A program made the translations under genes and the position numbers. Positions 60,850 through 64,000 of a stretch of 64,000 bases of DNA are shown here, one piece after another. Position 1 is the stretch's first letter. Every line of letters starts with the position of its first letter. Source of the stretch: Bradyrhizobium sp. AUGA SZCCT0176 (GTDB taxonomy: Bacteria > Pseudomonadota > Alphaproteobacteria > Rhizobiales > Xanthobacteraceae); assembly GCF_018130145.1 (NCBI RefSeq), contig NZ_JAFCMB010000002.1, positions 1 to 64,000 of the forward strand. Direction: 5' to 3'. The notes under the pieces were generated by a model. It searched no databases. It was not told the DNA's origin and worked only from the letters and a program-made list of their open reading frames with translations.

Positions 60850-60972
60850 ATGGCCCAGAAAACCTACTCAACCTCGCTCGTCCCTCGCGCCGATCTCATC
60901 GTCGATTACGCCTTGATCGCGACCGGCATCGGCTCGGCCCTGATCGCGTTGATCTTTCTCATCCTGGCTTGA
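60850..60972 (+). CDS. Single-pass membrane microprotein, 40 aa
   Basis: The product MAQKTYSTSLVPRADLIVDY is followed by the hydrophobic helix ALIATGIGSALIALIFLILA at the C-terminus, so it would be a tail-anchored microprotein. The ribosome binding site is weak. The composition is clearly non-random for a non-coding stretch, but no homologue comes to mind. It stands alone between a small minus-strand gene and dnaB. Confidence 0.4.
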   Translation: MAQKTYSTSLVPRADLIVDYALIATGIGSALIALIFLILA

Positions 60973-61285
60973 TCAATCGCTAACATCGCGGCCCGGATGA
61001 CCTCCGCAGCCTGATTAGGTCTGTCCAACTGGCGACAAGGTTCAGCTGGCCCTAACAGCTTTCCAAACATTTTCGTGAATGCGGCGGTACCGAGCGGCCG
61101 TCGCACGGGTTGGCCAAAATCCGTCAAGTGCAACGCCGCAACGACCGACGGGGATTCACATCTCGCTTGTGTGAATCGGGCATAAGGCATGTAGGTACTT
61201 CCGCTCGGCACGAGGGGAGCGCTTTATCGCCACCCCAAATCCGGCATCCCAAATACCGACCCAAATCCGAAGAACAATTCCGAGC
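60973..61285. other. dnaB upstream region
   Basis: This 313-base stretch has no gene I can support. It contains the inverted repeat annotated at 61153-61177 and a leader that is A/C-rich just before dnaB (CCCAAATCCGAAGAACAATT). Confidence 0.5.
61153..61177. promoter_or_regulatory. Inverted repeat with two GANTC sites upstream of dnaB
   Basis: GATTCACA (61153-61160) and TGTGAATC (61170-61177) are perfectly complementary across a 9-base loop, 108 bases before the dnaB ATG. Each arm contains one GANTC, the CcrM methylation site of alphaproteobacteria. The element could be a protein-binding operator or a hairpin; either reading is inference. Confidence 0.45.
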
Positions 61286-62788
61286 ATGGCGCTGACTGAT
61301 TCGAACATTCTGAAGCTTGCCCCCGACGCGGGAACTCCGGCCTATCGGAGTGCGCCGCACAATATCGAAGCCGAACAGAGTCTGCTGGGCGCGATCCTGG
61401 TGAACAACGACGCGTTCTACCGGGTTTCGGACTTCCTCGAGCCAAAACATTTCTTCGAACCGATCCATCAGGCGATCTACGAGACCGCCGGCAGCCTGAT
61501 CCGGATGGGCAAGGTCGCGACGCCCGTCACGTTGAAAACCTTCCTGCCCGCCGAGACCGATATTGGCGGCATGACGGTTGGCCAGTACCTCGCCCGTGTC
61601 GCGGCCGAGGCCACTACCATCATCAACGCGCAGGATTACGGCCGGACGATCTACGACATGGCGTTGCGCCGCGATCTGATCCGGATCGGCGAGGACATGG
61701 TCAACGTTGCGTTCGACGCGCCGGTGGATTTTGCCCCGCGCGCGCAGATCGAGGACGCCGAACGCCAGCTCTACGAACTGGCGGAGTCCGGCCGTTACGA
61801 CGGCGGCTTCCAGCGTTTCGCGCAGGCGATGAAGACCGCGCTCGATATGGCGGCCAACGCCTATCAGCGCGACGGAAAATTGTCCGGCATTTCAACTGGC
61901 CTCCGCGATCTCGACTCCAAGATGGGCGGCCTGCAGCGGTCGGACTTGATCATCGTGGCCGGACGTCCCGGCATGGGCAAGACCGCGCTTGCCACCAATA
62001 TCGCCTATAACATCGCCGAAGCGCACCAGGCGGAAGTTCAGGCCGACGGCACCATGAAGTCGGTCAATGGCGGCGTTGTCGGCTTCTTCTCCTGCGAAAT
62101 GTCCGCCGAGCAACTCGCCACGCGTATTCTGGCCGAGCAAACCGGCATTGCGTCCAGCATGATCCGGCGCGGCGGGATCAAACAGGACGAATTCGACAGG
62201 ATCCGCGACTACACCATCAAGCTCGAGCACTTGCCGCTGTTCGTCGACGAAACGGGCGGCCTTTCGATCTCGCAATTGACGGCGCGCGCGCGGCGGCTGA
62301 AGCGGCAGAAGGGCCTCGACATCATCGTGGTCGACTACATCCAGCTGCTGCAGGGCTCCGGCAAGCGCGGCAACGACAATCGCGTGCAGGAAGTCACCGA
62401 AATCACCACCAGCCTGAAAGCGCTCGCCAAGGAACTCAATATTCCCGTGGTCGCGCTCTCGCAGCTGTCGCGACAGGTCGAAAGCCGCGACGACAAGCAC
62501 CCGCAATTGGCTGACTTGCGCGAATCCGGCTCGATCGAACAGGACGCCGACGTGGTGCTGTTCGTGTACCGCGAGGAATATTATTTGCAGAACAAGGAAC
62601 CCAAAATCGGTACGCCCGAGCACGAGAAATGGAAGCTCGACATGGAGCTCGCTCACGGCAAGGCCGAGGTCATCATCGCCAAGCAGCGCCACGGACCGAC
62701 GGGTACGGTCCAACTGCAATTCGAGGGGCAGTTCACGCGGTTTAGCGATTTCGCCGAAGGGGATAATCTACCCTACCGCGCGCCCTAG
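61286..62788 (+). CDS. dnaB: Replicative DNA helicase DnaB
   Basis: The 500-residue helicase unwinds DNA at the replication fork. The N-terminal primase-interacting domain starts with APHNIEAEQSLLGAILVNND, and the RecA-like motor has the Walker A LIIVAGRPGMGKTALATNIA, Walker B DIIVVDYIQLLQGSGK, the Q-loop SQLSRQVESR and the arginine finger region QRHGPTGTVQLQF. The core is normal in length with no intein. In related genomes it follows rpsF-rpsR-rplI; here a 4.5-kb accessory block separates it from rplI. alr follows it. Confidence 0.97.
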   Translation: MALTDSNILKLAPDAGTPAYRSAPHNIEAEQSLLGAILVNNDAFYRVSDFLEPKHFFEPIHQAIYETAGSLIRMGKVATPVTLKTFLPAETDIGGMTVGQYLARVAAEATTIINAQDYGRTIYDMALRRDLIRIGEDMVNVAFDAPVDFAPRAQIEDAERQLYELAESGRYDGGFQRFAQAMKTALDMAANAYQRDGKLSGISTGLRDLDSKMGGLQRSDLIIVAGRPGMGKTALATNIAYNIAEAHQAEVQADGTMKSVNGGVVGFFSCEMSAEQLATRILAEQTGIASSMIRRGGIKQDEFDRIRDYTIKLEHLPLFVDETGGLSISQLTARARRLKRQKGLDIIVVDYIQLLQGSGKRGNDNRVQEVTEITTSLKALAKELNIPVVALSQLSRQVESRDDKHPQLADLRESGSIEQDADVVLFVYREEYYLQNKEPKIGTPEHEKWKLDMELAHGKAEVIIAKQRHGPTGTVQLQFEGQFTRFSDFAEGDNLPYRAP

Positions 62789-62903
62789 CGCGGTTTCCAG
62801 CGAAGCGTCGGACTTGATCCGGGGTGGTGCTAGGTTCGCGTGAAGAAAACACGTCAAAACAATAATCTGGAGCGCGATCGGTTCTGATCAATCAGGACCG
62901 ATC
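62789..62903 (+). repeat. Dispersed repeat, copy 4 (diverged), with terminal hairpin
   Basis: It starts right after the dnaB stop: GCGCGGTTTCCAGCGAAGCG, then a 20-base insertion not in other copies, then GGTTCGCGTGAAGAAAACAC and GTCAAAACAA. A hairpin GATCGGTTCTGAT (62876-62888) / ATCAGGACCGATC (62891-62903), with one G-T pair, ends the element, as in copy 3 at 42637. Confidence 0.8.
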
Positions 62904-62963
62904 ATGCCCCAGTCCTGCCTTCTGCGCGGTTGAACCATGGCGTTCGCCCGCGTAAAATGCGGC

Positions 62964-64000
62964 ATGAACATCGCATCCGACCCCAAATCCATCCCGACCA
63001 GCACCCTGCTCTCGCCCGAGGCGAACCAGGCCGCCGCGCTGGCGAGCGTCACCGGCGTGCTGACCGTCGATCTCGACGCCATCGTCGCCAACTGGCGCAA
63101 GCTCGAAAAGACCGCCGTGCCGGCCGAATGCGCCGGCGTGGTGAAAGCAGACGCCTATGGCTGCGGCGCCGAACAGGTCGCGCGCGCGCTGGCCAACGCC
63201 GGCTGCAAGACGTTCTTCGTTGCGACGCTCGAGGAAGCCCGCGTGGTCCGTGAGGCTCTGCCCACCGTCACGATTTATACGCTCGACGGCTTCTTCCAGA
63301 ACACCGGCGACGCCTACGCCAAGCTCGACTGCAAGCCCGTGATCGGCGATCTCAACGAACTCGCCGAATGGGACGTGTTCTGCCGCCGCTCGGGCTGGTC
63401 CGGCGGTGCGGCCATCCACATCGACACCGGCATGAACCGGCTCGGCCTGACCGTGACCGAGGCGCAAGGTATCATTCCGCGCATCAATGCCGGCGATCAC
63501 GGCATCACGCTTGTGATGAGCCACCTCGCCTCCGCCGAACTCCTCAACAACCCGCTCAACGCCAAGCAGCTCACGACCTTCCGCGAAATCGCGAGCCTGT
63601 TCGCGGGCGTGCCGGCGTCGCTGGCGAATTCGTCCGGCGTTTTCTTAGGCCCCCAGTTCCAGTTCGAACTGGTGCGGCCGGGCGCCGCCGTCTACGGCAT
63701 CAACCCGACACCGGAGGCCGACAATCCGATGCAGCCGGTCGTCGAATTGAAGGCGCGCATCGTGCAGATCCGCAATCTGGAAAAGGGCGAGACCGTCGGT
63801 TATGGCGGCACCTGGACCGCGCGGCGGCCGACGCGGGTCGCGATCGTCTCCGCAGGCTATGCCGACGGATATTTCCGCGCCGCCAGTTCGAATGACGGCA
63901 GCCGTGGCGCCGAGGTGGTGGTCGCCGGCAAGCGCTGCCCGATCGCGGGCCGCGTCTCGATGGACCTGATGGCGGTAGATATCACCGATCTGGAAAAGAA
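62964..64000 (+). CDS. alr: Alanine racemase, 5' part (runs off the right edge)
   Basis: The visible 345 residues interconvert L- and D-alanine for peptidoglycan. The PLP lysine is in AGVVKADAYGCGAEQVARAL; other family marks are HIDTGMNRLGL, SGVFLGPQFQFELVRPGAAV and YG, and the catalytic-Tyr segment VSAGYADGYFRAAS followed by CPIAGRVSMDLMAVDITDL. The frame is still open at 64000. The ATG at 62964 is chosen; one at 62937 is in frame and would add nine residues. Neither has a strong ribosome binding site. Confidence 0.95.
   Translation, partial: MNIASDPKSIPTSTLLSPEANQAAALASVTGVLTVDLDAIVANWRKLEKTAVPAECAGVVKADAYGCGAEQVARALANAGCKTFFVATLEEARVVREALPTVTIYTLDGFFQNTGDAYAKLDCKPVIGDLNELAEWDVFCRRSGWSGGAAIHIDTGMNRLGLTVTEAQGIIPRINAGDHGITLVMSHLASAELLNNPLNAKQLTTFREIASLFAGVPASLANSSGVFLGPQFQFELVRPGAAVYGINPTPEADNPMQPVVELKARIVQIRNLEKGETVGYGGTWTARRPTRVAIVSAGYADGYFRAASSNDGSRGAEVVVAGKRCPIAGRVSMDLMAVDITDLEK

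Overview
This 64-kb window is GC-rich and gene-dense. Gene content and order point to an alphaproteobacterium of the order Hyphomicrobiales, most likely Bradyrhizobium or a close relative. The indicators are a purM-purN / hdaA / ppk / ppx neighbourhood, lptF-lptG-lptD-surA-pdxA-rsmA, fabD-fabG-acpP-fabF-mltG-yicC-gmk, and rpsF-rpsR-DUF2232-rplI leading to dnaB and alr. Small proteins typical of Bradyrhizobium are also present (a probable DUF6894 protein, short GG-leader peptides, 'GTW' secreted proteins). The genus call is an inference from remembered gene families, not from a database search. No rRNA, tRNA, CRISPR array, transposase, integrase or phage gene was seen.

Layout. 1-12.9 kb is mostly accessory. 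It holds the C-terminal end of a VCBS-repeat surface protein, a double-glycine leader peptide, an orphan Tat-exported solute-binding protein, an orphan CHASE3-PAS-PAS histidine kinase, RNase D, a second GG-type peptide, an autotransporter beta-barrel with almost no passenger, an AraC regulator and a YadA-type trimeric adhesin. 13-22 kb is housekeeping: purine synthesis (purM, purN), phospholipid synthesis (pgsA), replication control (hdaA), polyphosphate metabolism (ppk behind a candidate Pho box, then ppx), terC and ndk. 22-36 kb holds an ABC-F ATPase, a BamE-like lipoprotein, holC, pepA, the LPS transport and outer-membrane biogenesis operon with pdxA and rsmA, and an alcohol dehydrogenase. 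36-44 kb is accessory again: a gene remnant, an Lrp regulator, a small hydrolase, a tannase-family esterase, then an exported caspase-like protein followed by two tandem-duplicated secreted proteins and a repeat-bearing membrane protein. 44-50.6 kb is the gmk-yicC-mltG-fabF-acpP-fabG-fabD cluster read on the minus strand. 50.9-64 kb has an MFS transporter, a TetR-desaturase pair with a palindromic operator, the S6/S18/L9 ribosomal cluster, a TetR-thioesterase pair with a second perfect operator palindrome, a c-type haem protein, cfa, two small proteins, dnaB and the 5' part of alr.

Functional themes. Most of the window serves the cell envelope: LPS transport, fatty-acid synthesis and modification (desaturase, cyclopropane synthase), peptidoglycan (mltG, alr), phospholipid (pgsA) and several surface or secreted proteins. 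A dispersed intergenic repeat occurs four times (near 15.4, 34.1, 42.6 and 62.8 kb). One copy is read through to form the C-terminus of PdxA, and another abuts the start of hdaA. The points most worth following up are the two related GG-leader peptides, the secreted caspase/GTW-protein cluster, the cysteine-rich VCBS repeats, the PdxA tail made from a repeat, the Pho box before ppk and the two TetR operators.
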